64,000 bases of DNA from Nemopilema nomurai (GCA_003864495.1 ML133455.1:496001-560000), one strand, 5' to 3'; counted from the stretch's first letter, positions 1 through 13,560 are shown. The notes: generated from the sequence alone by a model not told the origin. Numbers and translations are program-made.

Positions 1-3000
1 ATGTCACTTGTGAAATCAACGATTTTCATTTCTACTGGAAGTTATACAACTTCTAAAATTTTCAAATTGACGTGATTTTTACAATGCTTTGACGAATAAG
101 GATTTGGGAGGTTATTACTGCACAACGAAATGGTATCTTGAAGTTTTGTCACCAACGTATTCAAGTAGTAGCATAAATAGAACAGGATTATCATTTTGCC
201 AAGTAAATAAATTTGATGATTATTATTTCCAATTTTCAACAAGTGTTGGTCAAGAATTTTCACCATGTTAAGCATATCAAGTCATTTATTTACTAAAAGA
301 CTTGATGATGAGGATTTACAATCTATTGCGAGAGTTGTATTAACTTTTTTGCTAAAACTATAATTTGACATATCCACATCTTTTTGTAACAGTCAATTTT
401 TTAACTATAAGTTGATGCGATTTGCAAGAAGTCTACCATGTCTTTCATGGGGTTGTAGACTAAGATTTCTAAAAATTTCAAAAACTTGCTATCCGTCTGC
501 TAGTTGTCGTGCAATGCTCACTAGAAACATGGTTCAGCTACGATCTCTGTTTGAAGTAAAGCCGTTTAAGAAAGGGTGGTCTACTTACTTTCATGCTGAG
601 CGTACGCGAGAAAGGATGTTAAATTATAATGCTATTCGCAGTGCTTTGGTAAGCTAAATTCCTCTCATCCATGAATAATATTAGGTAAGGCGTTTGTTAC
701 TCATGACAACAAGTGAAACTTCTCACGTGCCCGGTCTTTTCTGCCACAGATGACAAATAGATTGCTCTTCGCGCCACGAAAATAGATTTCCCAACGATGA
801 AGCATGCTTCAAGGTGTTATAAGAGATTTTCCTGTAGTTGCCCTAAGGTTAAAAACCAACTTGATTCTAAACATAGATATGCAATGAGCCATTGAAAGGT
901 AAAAAAGGCGATAAAGGCGCCATTTAAAGGTTAAACGGCGTTAAAGGCGTCTGATTCAAAGATGTCGGGTTTAGCGAAGGCCCCAATGTACACGCGTTTC
1001 GAATGCATATGTAATTACATTGAGCGTCAAAGGGCTAGGTTATTGAGAGTAGTCCATTAAACTTGAGACTTAGCTGAAGATAAAGTTGTAATTCGATTTT
1101 AACGTTCTCTCAACTTGAGAACAATTTTTGCTAAATTTCAAGAGCATATTAATTCGCTGACCGGCTGGTCAATACTGTAAAAACGTTGCTCAGCGAAATA
1201 ATGACGGGAACATTTTGGCTGCGATCAGTACTTATCTCTTTGGTCTGTTCTCGTCGACATACCTCTTTGACTTACCTTGAGGCGTGTGAAAGTCATGTTT
1301 CGTCGATTCTGGCTTCGATAGCTCCTTAGACATAACATCCAGCCTCAGTTTCATTAGTCGATTCCCAGCCTCTCTTTCTACGCAGCTATTGTGTTTGTCG
1401 GAGAACTTGAAAAAGTCGTAAGACTAAACTATGGCTTTCATGCAGAAAAGGGCTCGCAAAGCGACAGTGAAACGCAAGCTTTTATAAAATCCGAACGCCA
1501 GAGGTTTGAATTTAGGCCTACTGCTGGTAACAGCCCTAATTTAGAAAGCGCTATAGTCTCAAGCTGGTGTGAGAGGCTGGAATTGCGTCATTGCAGGCAG
1601 CAGGCAGCGATCGGTACAAATTACGTTGATTTTGATAGTAAATATGTTTGCCTGATTTTCAGCAAGTATTCCGTTTTACTTATTACATACGAGGCACGGT
1701 TTTCTGTTCACTACTCTAGTGACTTGTGTAGTCTTTTAAATGCAAATTTCCACTTACTGACATGATTTTGATTTCGTTTTCCTAACCCTAAGCAAAAATT
1801 GTAGTTCATATACAGCAATCTCTAGCATTTTTGGCTTGAGTATATTAATGACGTCACGATATCTTCGGTGCCTTTAGCTGGGCAAACATAAGGAGATCAG
1901 GTAATCAAACATTTTGCAATGTCTTGATTGAGCAAGGCACCTGCAGGTGCTTTTTGCTATTGCATGAAATGTTGAGTTGGAAAGAAAAAGCAGAATATTG
2001 TTTAGGCATCCAGCAGCTTGAATCAGTGCCATGGAAAACTCCTGCTAGTATTTTGCCGTATCATTCTACGGGCTCTTGAAAGAAGTAGGCTAAAGAAGGC
2101 CATTTGAATCAACGGGTGGTACAGAGGAGGAAGACAGTGACGAAGGCAATCATTTGCTGCTTCATTATCCCGGATTAATAAATCTTTTTAAGGCGGTGAG
2201 GGCGAGCATTTTCTCGGTGTTTTGGATGGAAGAAAAACAAGTATCCGCGGAGGTATGAATGGTGGATCATTACAGAGATATTCGCAAAAAAACCACCTAA
2301 GAAGCTTTCGTTGAGGTACTCAAAAGGTTTCTTTGTGCTAATGCCAGGACACCAACGCCACATCCATGATATCCGATTTGCTTGGTGAATTGTCAAGCAC
2401 TTAAAAGGAAAGACCAGTACCTTGGAATACCTCTCTTACAGCCAACAGACTGGCTACGATCGTTTCCTGAAACAAAGTTCAAGCTAGTAAGAACTCCAAC
2501 GGCTTTTATCCTGAAACGATTCAGCAAACTAGCCTGCACCATCGGTCTCGGGTTTCGCTGATTTTTGTGACGTTGGTCATTTGAAATTCACTGGAAGACA
2601 AATAGCACAACTTTAGACATCTACACATCCCTGTGACGTAGCACATGGAAAGTTTACACAAGACCTTTTTCGGAAAATAAGAAAAGGCCGATTGTTTGCA
2701 TACAATGAGCCTTGAAATGCTTTTAATTGGTACAGCATACAGTTTATTGACAAGGTTAATGGGAACTTCCAGGTTTTCAACATATGTTTTGCAGTAGGCT
2801 CGATTGCTTATTTGCTGTTCTTTATTAAACGGATTGCAGCATCACTGCAACTCTTTGCAGAAGCTTGACGTTAGAGGTAGCAGATTTCTTCTCATCTCTC
2901 AGCAATCGTAGCAGGTTGTCTGCTATTAATCAAGGACAGCTTTGCTGAGGAGTGTTCCTCTTGTTATCAAGAAGGCTTCGGAGCCTGCTGTCATTTGCAA

Positions 3001-3619
3001 ATATTTCTCAGTAAAGATTCTGCCGCGTATTTACACTGCGACTATATATTTCATCATTTAGAGACTTGATGGCAAGAATTTGAAGTTTTCATATATTAGC
3101 GAATTATCATTAGGAGCAGAAGCGTTCAACAGGAGGATTTTCATAGGACAGAAAACCAATTGATGAGACAACTAATCGCAAGAGATTGCCGGTGTAGATC
3201 AACAATTGATGTGATTCATTTTGAAGTTGTCGTGAATCTTCAAGGAGCCTCAAACCAGTCCAAACAGCGAATGGTTTAGTTGCAGTCAAAGCAAGCGTAC
3301 TTTCGTAGCTACACTGTGATCGCCAGGCCAACAGCTGCCCTTGAGACATCGGCAATAAATGTCGCTAGGATTAAGGCGATGATTGTTCTTTAAAGATAAG
3401 AAATCCTACTTTGGTCTTTGGACATGTGGCTGGCTGGATGATAAAAGGAAGTCTATCGATCGATTCGTCTGATTCCAGTGTGCACTGTTTTGGAGAAGGT
3501 TGCTTCACTTCATAAAGAACAACTTCCTTCCTAGTTTAAGGACGGACTTTCGTCACATTCAACTATTGCACAGGCGAGGTATGAACAACGCACTGACTAA
3601 TTATCGTTCGTCTGACGAA
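1..3619. other. Region without recognised gene
   Basis: I see no exon I can assign. Several open frames of 60-125 codons occur on both strands (for example + 1391-1765), but none shows a familiar domain or convincing splice borders. If the channel gene at 6982 starts left of the window, this stretch is part of its intron. Some translated fragments near 3100-3500 look vaguely like decayed retroelement pol sequence, but I could not align them to a named motif. Confidence 0.4.
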
Positions 3620-3656
3620 AGATCTTTACTGTCCACATCAAAGGGAGTTTGCGAAA

Positions 3657-4469
3657 TTGCAAATTGTTTACGTGTATTTAAAGAAACATAGATTGCTTGA
3701 GTATCTGACCAAGACAGCTTTCAAGGACCAGGCAATTAAATGTGCAGAGTGGTTATCAATTATTGACGTTTTGACGCAACAAAACAAACCAGCAAACTGT
3801 CGAACGAAATATAAAATTGCGGTTTCCTGCTGCAGACAGTACGCATATTTTGGTGGAGTAGGACGCAGAATTCTGGTGCATTTTAAACCGAAGCTGGCTT
3901 GTATTGGTTTGCTAGCTACTCAACAAAACCCGAAGTCCTCGGTTAAGAAAGCATCATTGACTGAAGGAAACGCGTCAAGGATCATAGTCCACGTGTCTCA
4001 AGATATTTCCCTTTACAAGACAACAAGATATCGATCGACACCAATCAGTGGACCCAAAGCAAGGAACAAGCGATATTGTAAACCAATTCTACATTCTGCA
4101 ATTGCCCTACAAAAGAATTTACAGCTATCGCTAACATGTGCTCCAAGCATTGTCAAACAAACTAGCAACAAACAAGGAACGTCTCGACGAAAGTGTGCAT
4201 GCTGGTTTCCTGTTTAGATATAATAGAAGCGAAGAAGAAAGAAAGCCATGATAAGGCAAATCGTCAAGCACTTTCAGTGTACTCGAAAGGAGGACCATAC
4301 ATCGGACGAAAATTGCGATCAGCCCAAGCGAAGGATGAACATTTTTAAGAAGCTACGATCGCGGGATAAGCGTCCAATTGTAAAAAGAGACAAGTTGGAG
4401 GAGGAGTGGTCCAATTCGCCCAAAAGTAGACTAAGAAGGAATGCTTTTGACATCCCTGTTTACGGTTGA
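3657..4469 (+). other. Unassigned coding-like stretch, two open frames in one reading frame
   Basis: An open frame of 186 codons (3657-4217) is followed, in the same reading frame, by another of 73 codons from an ATG at 4248 to a stop at 4469. The two are separated only by a tight cluster of three stops (4215-4226). The translation is rich in Lys, Arg and Cys. The second part is strongly basic, with Arg/Lys runs followed by a short acidic Glu-Glu-Glu-Trp segment. I recognise no domain, and no splice sites delimit it clearly. In DNA this AT-rich, 186 open codons are unusual by chance, so a decayed transposon gene or an unknown exon are both possible. No function is proposed. Confidence 0.25.
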
Positions 4470-6630
4470 TCCTAGCTGAGGCTGGGTTCTGCTTGTCAAA
4501 GCTACCTGCTTCGATGATGGCCAGAGTTGTCAATGATATGAAACATATCTGTACAGGGGCGACCACCAAGTCGATGTATGCACATTTGAGTGTCTTTAGC
4601 TTATACGTTACTTTGAAAGCGAGAAGCTAAAATCTTGAATATTAATAGCGCTCACTTGCTGTCCGTGATGTTTGGAATGACTCACGATTAACATACTGGT
4701 TCTTGAGGCTGAACTTTCAAGAACTGTTCCGTTTAGAATTATTGTCATTATTGCCAAATGACAGTAAACATAAGTATACTTCTGGATCAGTGACTTTTAG
4801 ACATGATAGTAGTTTTCATAGTAGTTTTAATATTAAATTTTTAGAGATAAATCGGCTGCCATTTTCAGATTTTAAATGGGCTATAGCTTAAAGATTATAG
4901 AGTTAGCCGGATTGTATTTCTTGCAGGTCTTTTGCCCTGCTTAGATCACCCTTAAATAAACAAACGATGAAAGTAGGCAATATACAATAATGCCACCAAC
5001 ATTATTCTCGTCCATACTGTTCCATAACAATGTGTTCTCTTAGTTGATTTTTAGCATTTCACAAACGATGCATCTGTCTAGGCATTACAATAGTGTTTTC
5101 AAGCAGAAACCCGACGCACGTGTTGATCGTGTTTTGCAAAATGGCTTTCGTTTAGTGATCGATAAACACATGCGTTATTTATATAGTGATGTTGCTTTCA
5201 ACGTGCTTTGGAAGTAGTTATCAGTTTCTATTTTCGATGATATGAAATGATGAAATGAAATTCCCGGATTGTTGAATAACTTGCTTTGTTGCTCTGGACG
5301 TAAATTCAGCAAATAATCAATGTGTTTTGTACCGGCAAAAGGAGGAAGCATTTTACCAATAACGTGAACTCGAGTTAACCTGTATGCTCTTTGAAGTTAA
5401 AGCCAAGGCGGTTCCTTCAGGATTAGCTCATCTTAGCAGAATAACCTTCATTTGAGAGTGTTTCCTTTAAACGCCATTCTTCTGTTGACTTGCTTTATTA
5501 AAAATACGTGTTCCAATTTTCTGGAGATTTACTTGTGTCGATGAAGCTTTGTCGTTGTTTGAGGAGCTAATCCAATGAGCATAAAACGTTTTATTTGGAT
5601 TTTTCTCCTCGCGGTTGCGAGAACTTCGTCTCTTTTTAAGCTTACATACGATATTCTTGTTTGGCGTTCATGTACTAATCCATCTGGCTTTCGTGAAAGA
5701 AAGATTAGGTGAATTATAATCAGGGAGAATATTGCACAAGCTGTAGTCCATTTCACAAAGCTACCTGCTGATAGGAGTACCGAAAGGCAGGAACGATAAT
5801 ACACAACGAATAGGCCTTGCAGTGGGGAGAACTTTCCAATTTTTGCGATTTTATAAGCGCTTGGCAATGTCAGGTAGAAATTTATCTCAACTAATATTGG
5901 TATTATTTAGCTATTGTTATTATTTGGCGGGTGATAGAAATATGAACACCAACCGCAGCTGTTGATATGTTGCAAAATCTTCCGTCTCCTTTCACCCCTA
6001 TAACTGTCGGCATATGCTTGAATAAAGAATGCGTGTGTGAAAAGAACATGCAGAACCCATGATTAGTCTAAGGACTATCTACATTTAAATGCTCCAATCA
6101 CCTTTTCACATAGATGATTCGAGACTTTAGACATGGCTGCAATTTCACGCGTGAATGCGTTTAATCAATTTTCTCCCATATTCCTAGCTTCGGCAAAATG
6201 AACACAAGGAGCTAGGTAATTACTCAACAAATAAATCTGTTTAGCAAAGGCATGGTCAGCTTATTAGGTGTACTAGTTTACCCAGGGTATGCCAGCTTAT
6301 GTTGTTTAAATAATTATGCTCTCGAATGATTCGAAGCTGCAACAGAACTCTTTGTACAATAAGGATCACGCATTTTAGGCCCTAAAACATGGGTTTAAGA
6401 TATGATTGTTAACTCAAAGCTGCTGATATTATCTTGTCATAGCTAGAATCGAGTTTAAATGTTATTTAGGGAGAATACTTTGCTTTCTGTGCTGTAACGT
6501 TTCTCAGGAATCAACACGAAGTAATGATGTAAATATTGAAGGCATTAAATTTTCTGCATCAGATGCACTTTTGATGTGATTCCAATTTTGAGATTGATCC
6601 AGCTGCTTTATAACCAAAAGTCGCAGCAAT
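4470..6630. other. No gene seen; probable channel-gene intron
   Basis: This AT-rich sequence has no supported exon on either strand. I searched it for the Trp-x-Pro-Asp block that should lie in the exon before the Cys-loop exon and found none. Confidence 0.4.
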
Positions 6631-6634
6631 GGTT

Positions 6635-6968
6635 TTTAATTTTTGACGATGTTTTGTTGCTTTGCCATTTGTTTCATATTTTTGACAATGTTTTGTTGTT
6701 TTGCCATTTGTTTGATATTTTTGACAATGTTTTGTTGCTTTGCCATTTGTTTGATATTTTTGACAATGTTTTGTTGCTTTGCCATTTGTTTGATATTTTT
6801 GACAATGTTTTGTTGCTTTGCCATTTGTTTTAAATTTTTGACAATGTTTTGCTGCTTTGCCATTTGTTTTTAATGTTTGAACATTTTCTGTTGATTTTTC
6901 ATTTGTTTTGAATGCTTGATATTGTTTTGTTGTTTTGCCATTTGTTAACAATGTTTGACAATGTTTGT
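6635..6968. repeat. 39-bp tandem repeat, about 8.5 copies
   Basis: The unit contains GCTTTGCCATTTGTTTGATA followed by a T-rich stretch and GACAATG, with period 39. Central copies are nearly identical; the outer ones are diverged. Because 39 is a multiple of three, both strands read open for up to 130 codons, which produces spurious repetitive reading frames. The array ends about 13 bases before the acceptor of the Cys-loop exon at 6982, so it lies in the intron's 3' end, where the branch point and pyrimidine tract should be. Confidence 0.9.
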
Positions 6969-6981
6969 TAATACTTTTTAG

Positions 6982-9900
6982 GATAACTCTGGTCTCTCTC
7001 TGCTTGATGGAGTTACACTTCTACCCATTTGATATCCAAAACTGCACATTTGAAGTTAGTACATGTAAGTAATGTCAAATGATTTGTGAATGCAAAGCTT
7101 ACCGCATTCAAATATCCTGAAAAAGGCCTTTAAAAGTTTAAATGGGAGGTATCACTTCAGGGACCCTAAAAATGTACGGAATTGTCTTAACAAATTGCAT
7201 ACATCTATAATTAGCTTAGAAGGTACCGAAGTTTTAACAACATGAAATTGAAAATCACTCTCAACTGCTACAAGCTCCTAGATGTTCTCAATTGTCTATA
7301 GATTGTGTAAGATATTAAAATTGTGTAAAATTCGGCACTTCTTAAATTGTTTGCATGCATGGATTTATACTAAACGTATATACTCAGGTTGAATAACTTC
7401 GTTATACAAATAACGAAATAGCTAAACCAAAAGACTGGATTTTCAATAATTCATTTTTAAAAGCCACGAATCTTTTAAAGTTTAAACTTTGCTGAAACTT
7501 TGTTTTTAGATTATTACTCTACTCAACCAAATGAAGTTTCCTCAAACACTTATGCTAAAAATCATACCATTAGGGGGAGTGTTTTCGCAATGGCTTTATA
7601 TAATCGTGAATAAGAGTGGAGAAATCCTGCTTTCATAAGCCTTTATAAGACTTTGATAAAAAACACTGCTATGAAAATCGTTAAAGCCCAAGAAAATTAA
7701 GACTCGTGCTGAGCTCATTTGGAGAATGACAACAGTGGTACTATGATTACCAAATGTATGAGCTTTTCATTCGAATAAATGGTTTTGGCTATAAATATTT
7801 GATGTGTTACGACCAGATTGGAAAAATACGCGTATTAGCGTTTAGACAAAATATTTTTGTTAGTCTATTAAAAACTTGTGTGTGTCCCTGGAAACATCTG
7901 GTTTATTACCTTCCGTTTTTTGAATTGGTTTTCATATCCGCACCTGTTTAGCTGTATTAGTGTTGTTATTGGAAAGCTTCCACAATTAGGCAGCTGATCG
8001 GTTGCCTATTTATGTTATGGCCTCCTAAGACGTTTCTGATGCTTGTCCTTAAATGAAAGTTTGTTTGGCAATATCATCCGTTTGTAATTACCAGTGCCTC
8101 GCTACAAGGTGTTCACTCATCAACATTCAGTAATCAGCCGTTTCTGCTTGTATCACTGTTTTTAATTATCAAGACAGGAATTCATTTACGCATTATTTCT
8201 AGCTGACAACCAGCAGTGAATATGGCATATGAAATATGAGTGTAAATGCAGCAGTTGTCGAAAACGGGGAGAATTATGCACAATAAAGGAAATTCCTTAG
8301 GGGAATATATCAACATTTCAACAAAGAACTCTCTTTATATTTAAACCCTTGCATGAATAATCTCTCCTGTCATCAGAAAGGTATTAGCAACAAACCCCTG
8401 TTGTAAATTACATTAAAAGCACCCCTGGGGTTTAAATGGTCTTGATTAGGAGAATGTTGTTTGTTAAACTAACATCGTATAATGCTTTAATAGCCTTAAA
8501 GGATTTCTGAGTGTGTCATGGACTTCTATGTTTGGAAGTATATGTGATATTTCTATCTTCCAGTCATAAATACTAACCAGTTTGTCCACTTAATGTGGCA
8601 CAAAATCCCATTAAGAAAACTGAAAGGACTACTAGTGATGAAGGAATTCAATATAGTCAAGTATACAGCAGAATCAACAATCGCAAGCCCAGATAGAAAT
8701 GGTAGGCTGAGTTTTTAATTCTATTTTGTGTTGTGTCTTATTTTTAATGCCTTGATTTCTTGTCGCACGTAATACATGATGTTTTAACACAGATTTGATG
8801 AAAAGCATCGCAAAGTAAACATCACTGTCTGACTTGATTGTAAGAAAATTTTACCAAGGATTAAACTATTTGCAAAATATTTTGGCACCAAACAGGGAAA
8901 ATAATATTGAGAATGGCAGAAAGGCGGCCTGTGTATGCCCCGGAAACCTACGAAAACTGGTTAAACTTCAATACTTGTGCATTAAAACGTTTGAAGAAAG
9001 TGCTCTTGCCCGCTACATCAAGCACAAGTTTCAGAACTGGAGCTAAGAAAAAGCTTAGGCACTCTTGTTTTACATATTAACAAGAGTCAAGCCCATGAAA
9101 ATGAGGAACTGTTTTTTAGTATTAGCAATAGTTCAAATTTATTCTTTGAATAAGCAGTTCAAATCTATTCCTTGACTAAGCAACTCGTTCAATATTTTAG
9201 ATGAGAAAAGTTTAGGCTACCGTGTCAAACGCCTTCCTCCTTTGAATAAGCAATTTTGAAACTAGACATTTCAGCTGTTTCAAAGAGCATCTATAGAATA
9301 GACTTTTAAGGATTTGCGACCAAATCTTTTCCAGATGTAGAAGAGGAACAGAAATGTTTAAACTTTCAAGGCCAGGTCATTTGGAAAGCTCTTGTCTGCC
9401 ATTCCAATATTTGCTATGTGTGCACAATAAAAGTCTGACGATCATGTTATCCGTTGATACAATTTATTTAATTCGCCTGCAGTCTGACAGAATCGTTTGC
9501 CAAAGCAAATAATTACATTTGAACCTGAAACGCTGATTCTACAGTCAACAAAAGATCTTCTTCATGGGAAACTCGCCAAAGATTACGTCCATACTGACCA
9601 AATCAAAAGTTTCAGATTAACCGCCAATGACGTCACCAAGCTAAATTGCGTTTTCCGTTCGGTTATTAAATTTCATAAAAAATTGCTAATTTTCAATTTT
9701 TCATAAGACCACCATTTGACTCTACTTGAATAAAATTAATTGACCAGAAGTAACATGGCTCGAAATTAAATTTCTTTCAGAAGCTAGCTTATCCAGCACC
9801 TTGCTAGCTTCTTTAAACATGCGAGAAATCATGATAATAGAAAAATTTCAACTGCATTCTGTTTGTTTCTTTCAGGTAACTATGACAGCCTTCAAATCCA

Positions 9901-11269
9901 CTTTCGCTTTTACCGCTACCTGGCCTTTTACTTCTTGAGAGATTTCTTCCCATGCATCCTAATCGTCATATTGAGTTGGATGACATTTTGGATTGACTAT
10001 CGCTCGACCCCTGCCCGTGTTGCCATGGGGATAACAACGGTGCTGACGATTGTTACCATGACAAACAATATAAGGAATAATTCTCCTCCGGCGGGGCTTT
10101 TCAGGAGCATCGACTACTATTTGCTTATGTGCAACCTGTTCGTTTTTGCTGCCCTTGCTGAATATGCTTTAGTTGGACATCTGGCTACCAAGTCCAAGCC
10201 TAAGCGCTCCAAAGAGAAACAGAAGGTTCGCTATGCTTTCTCCCTCTAGTTTTTCAGGAGCCAATGAATATTTTTCAACACTAATTAGGCCTATTAATGA
10301 TTCATCACACTCATTTGCTTGTGCCTTATCCTCGTATCGCAACATCGTTTAGCAGACGTCCTCTATCGTCATCTGCCACAGCTCACACCTGCTAATTAAC
10401 TCTATTTTTAGTTTTCTTTTCTTTACCGCAGTATTCATTTCCCTCGTAGCAATTAACTCGTTTTTCCTATCAATTGCTCCTTACGAACTTTCATCCTAAT
10501 GCTATGGATGTGCGCTGAGGTAGCACTTCGCTCTTTATCGAATGAGACGAAATGATAAGATAAATTTACATAAATGAAACTAGCACGATAAATTTCAAAG
10601 GCCAAAACGCTATACGCATAGATGCTATATAAATTAATATGTCTTATAAATGATAATGGGTACAAAAGGCCTGATTCTATCTAGTTGTAACTTTTCAGTA
10701 GTGCGTTCAAGCTCCTTTAAATTGGGCATAGCAAATGATCCCTCGGGCATTCTAAAGTTTTAAATGAAAAGAACATGATAATACCCAAGGTAGCAGCTAA
10801 CTGATGGGAAATAGAGAGACTAAAAACATTTGCAGAAGATTTCCGCGCTACAAACAATATTCATTTTACTTTTTTGCATAAGTATTCATTCATTGTATTC
10901 AATCGACTAAGCAAAATACAAAATTGCAACAATTGCAAGAAAACATAATCTTCCAGACTGACAGATGGTAAGAAATTTCATTAGCGTCTTGCTTTTCACA
11001 ATCCACTGATTGCGATCTCTTTGATCTTTCAGGGAGGGGATGTTAAGCTTTATGATTTCACTGGAGTTGGAAACATGCTTAACAAGGATGAATCACCGCC
11101 AAACAAAGGCAGGAAAGCACCTGAGGGGAGAAAGGAAATGGGAGAGAAGAGAGACGTGAGAAATCACCGAATTGACAAGATTTCCCGCATTCTTTTTCCT
11201 TTAGTATTTCTTATTTTTAATGCGATATATTTCGCTTTTCACCGTCTGCACAAGGACACTGTCGATTAG
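6982..11269 (+). CDS. GABA-A/glycine receptor-like anion channel subunit (3' half)
   Basis: This is a pentameric ligand-gated ion channel subunit of the plasma membrane. Exons are 6982-7064, 8564-8701, 9876-10225 and 11033-11269, with matching phases and GT/AG borders. Exon 1 carries the Cys loop: two Cys separated by 13 residues, with FYPFD inside. Exon 2 covers the end of the extracellular domain. Exon 3 carries TM1-TM3, with TM2 opening PARVAMGITTVLT; the Pro-Ala-Arg signature is typical of chloride-selective members. The last exon has a short, basic TM3-TM4 loop and TM4 after RIDKISRI. Exon lengths of 83 and 138 bp equal those I recall for vertebrate GABA-A/glycine receptor genes. The signal peptide and first half of the ligand-binding domain were not found in the 6.9 kb upstream. 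Loop C lacks the second Cys pair of glycine receptors. Agonist unknown. Confidence 0.9.
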
Positions 11270-11270
11270 G

Positions 11271-13254
11271 CACCAGCAAATGCGAAGGTCAGTTCTAACG
11301 AGGCTATTGCCAAAGACACAAAGATGATCACAGGTGCATACTTCAGCAAACTGAAGCTTGAAGCCTTCACTATGGCAAACGTCCAATCACGGACATAAAT
11401 AGATACTTTAAATCATTTTGCACGGTTGAAGGATAGATAATACAAGTGCGGTTTACTGATGTTATGGGTTGATTAGAAGCAACTCTTAAATATTAGAAAT
11501 TATTAGAAAATATATATTTTGTTTTTGTGCTCCTTTCACTTCGCCTTGCCTTCAATCGCTCGCGGACCAAAAATGTAACCCTAAATCTGCTCCATTGTTT
11601 GAAAGTTAGGAATGTTACTTTGTTTGGTCTTTTCCTCTAAGTTGGAGAATGAATTCAGGGTTTGCAAGAAGTACAAGGTCACTTCTTTTAGTGGTGCCGG
11701 CAGGGTTTAGTTGGGGGAGAGATGCACTTAATACCGATGTTTAGCTCAGTTGAACAACTTGTAAGAGTCAAGGTCAAAGACCGCGCAGCAATTTGAAAGG
11801 GGGGGATGAGCACCAAGGCAGAATGGGAGTTCCCGAGGGTAGGTCCCCGAAAAATCCTAAGAGCAACGCCCTTTAGGAAGCCAGAAAACGCCTCTTGAAA
11901 ATACTAGGTTCAATGCATCCATTTTCACATGCAATTCGGCTTTAGAACAGATTTAAAAGTCTTTTATAGAGAACAATGGTTCTTAAACCTTAACATAAGC
12001 AAAATTGTTTTCCAAACCTCTTTTTTGAAAGTCACAGTGAACAGGCTGGAAAGGTCTTGAAGAGTAACTAACGATTATTATACGTAAAGGCTACGTTTTA
12101 GTCGACAACCCTATAAAAGGAGTAAAATGGTCTAGACAATTTGGCAATGGGTGGATCCAAAAATATTTGGAAGGGAGGAGTAGATAACAAGGGTGCCGAA
12201 AATTTTCAGAAATTGATCACTAGTATAGACTAAATACAACAATTACTCTTCATAGAATGGTTATCAAAAAGTCAATCATAATCAATTGCATGAAAACAAT
12301 GCTATATAATGTGAACACAACTAAAGGTACTCCTCTTTAATCTGAAAATTAACTGCAACAAATTTATCCTCGGTTTTCCTTGGCATAGCGGTGTAAAACC
12401 TCTTTTTTACAATTTCTTCTCCGTCATTGTGGAACGAGCTGAGATTTCTCATTGACTTCGAGACTTTTTCTCTCAAAGAGAGATCTCTTTACAATGGGCA
12501 CAGAATTACCAAGAAAAGTTCCAAACCAGTCTTACGATTTTTTGCATGTGTTCTTCTTGAAAAACTTGTTATCTTTGCTGATGGTGATTATCTCCTTGCC
12601 CTTTTTGACTAGTCATGTTGCCATTAATATTACGAGTCTCTATCCAGACAGAAAGCAAGCTGAATGACCCTTAGATAAGTAGACCGAGAAAAGAGACAAT
12701 TAAGGACTTGCTGGTTCCTATGACTACGCTGTATGCAATGCTGAATTTACCATAACTGACACAGTGTGTATGTTATATGTACGTTGTCAACCATTTATTT
12801 GAGTGACAAAGACTAAAGATTCCACGTCTATAAGAGCTATGCCCCTCTCCTCCCTAGCCCAATGGCTGCGCGGTCCCTGTTTACAGTAAAGTGTTTACTT
12901 TTTCCATGTTACATTACGGGATTATTCAGGTGCAAGTACTATCTTCACAGATCCTCGGTGTTATGACACATAGAGACCCGAGAAAGCAAGGAATCTAATA
13001 CGCAGCTGTTATGTTTCTTCAAACATATGTAAGTCATTGGCGATTAAAATCCAAATCAAGTTTAAGGAAACCTGTATTGCATCGGCAACAACTTTTTAAT
13101 TGAAGTTATATGTCTTCTTGGTTATGATCTGCTCTGCTGAAAGTGTTTTCATTTTAAAGTTTTTAAAACCAATCGCAAATCACGAAATGTCTATGTATTT
13201 TTTACTATTTTTACTTATCAATATTTTTAAATATTATTAAATATTTTTTACTTA
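11271..13254. other. Intergenic, no gene seen
   Basis: This is the spacer between the channel gene and TRAPPC13. A variant polyadenylation hexamer (AATATA, near 11508) followed by a T/G-rich stretch could end the channel transcript. The 11690-12200 part has G-runs and the look of an old interspersed repeat, but I found no ends. Short frames at 12427-12667 are not convincing. Confidence 0.4.
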
Positions 13255-13258
13255 TCAA

Positions 13259-13560
13259 GCAGAGGCGTACACAGCCCCCGAAGAGTGTTGGCCCTTTGAC
13301 CACCACGCCCTTCTAGAATCTTACATAGGAAAGAGGGAAACGCCCTTTTAGGTGCATTTTGTGAACGGTGAAATTTTGTTGGTGGTGCAATAGATCTGCC
13401 TGATATACTGATTTAATTGCCTTTTTGGAAAATTTGAGGACCATTTTTTCAAAAGTAAGGGGGTGGACCCCTCCATTCCCCCATGGGTATGATACTGTTT
13501 TCAAACTTTTGTCGGCCTCAAAGCTTCTGCAGTGAACCGTCATCACCTGCCGTGGCACCC
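13259..13560. repeat. Probable old interspersed repeat, hAT-like left end
   Basis: The sequence starts CAGAGGCGTAC, which resembles the terminal CAG-n-GGCG of hAT-type elements. It contains C- and G-runs typical of non-autonomous copies. No matching right terminus or target duplication was found before the TRAPPC13 start, so the element is either truncated or misjudged. It lies within 60 bp of the TRAPPC13 start codon and therefore overlaps the promoter. Confidence 0.3.

Noticed and set aside
6559..6951. Repetitive Lys/Gln/Asn-rich open frames on both strands
   Set aside because: They are by-products of a 39-bp repeat whose length is divisible by three; no signal or splice support.
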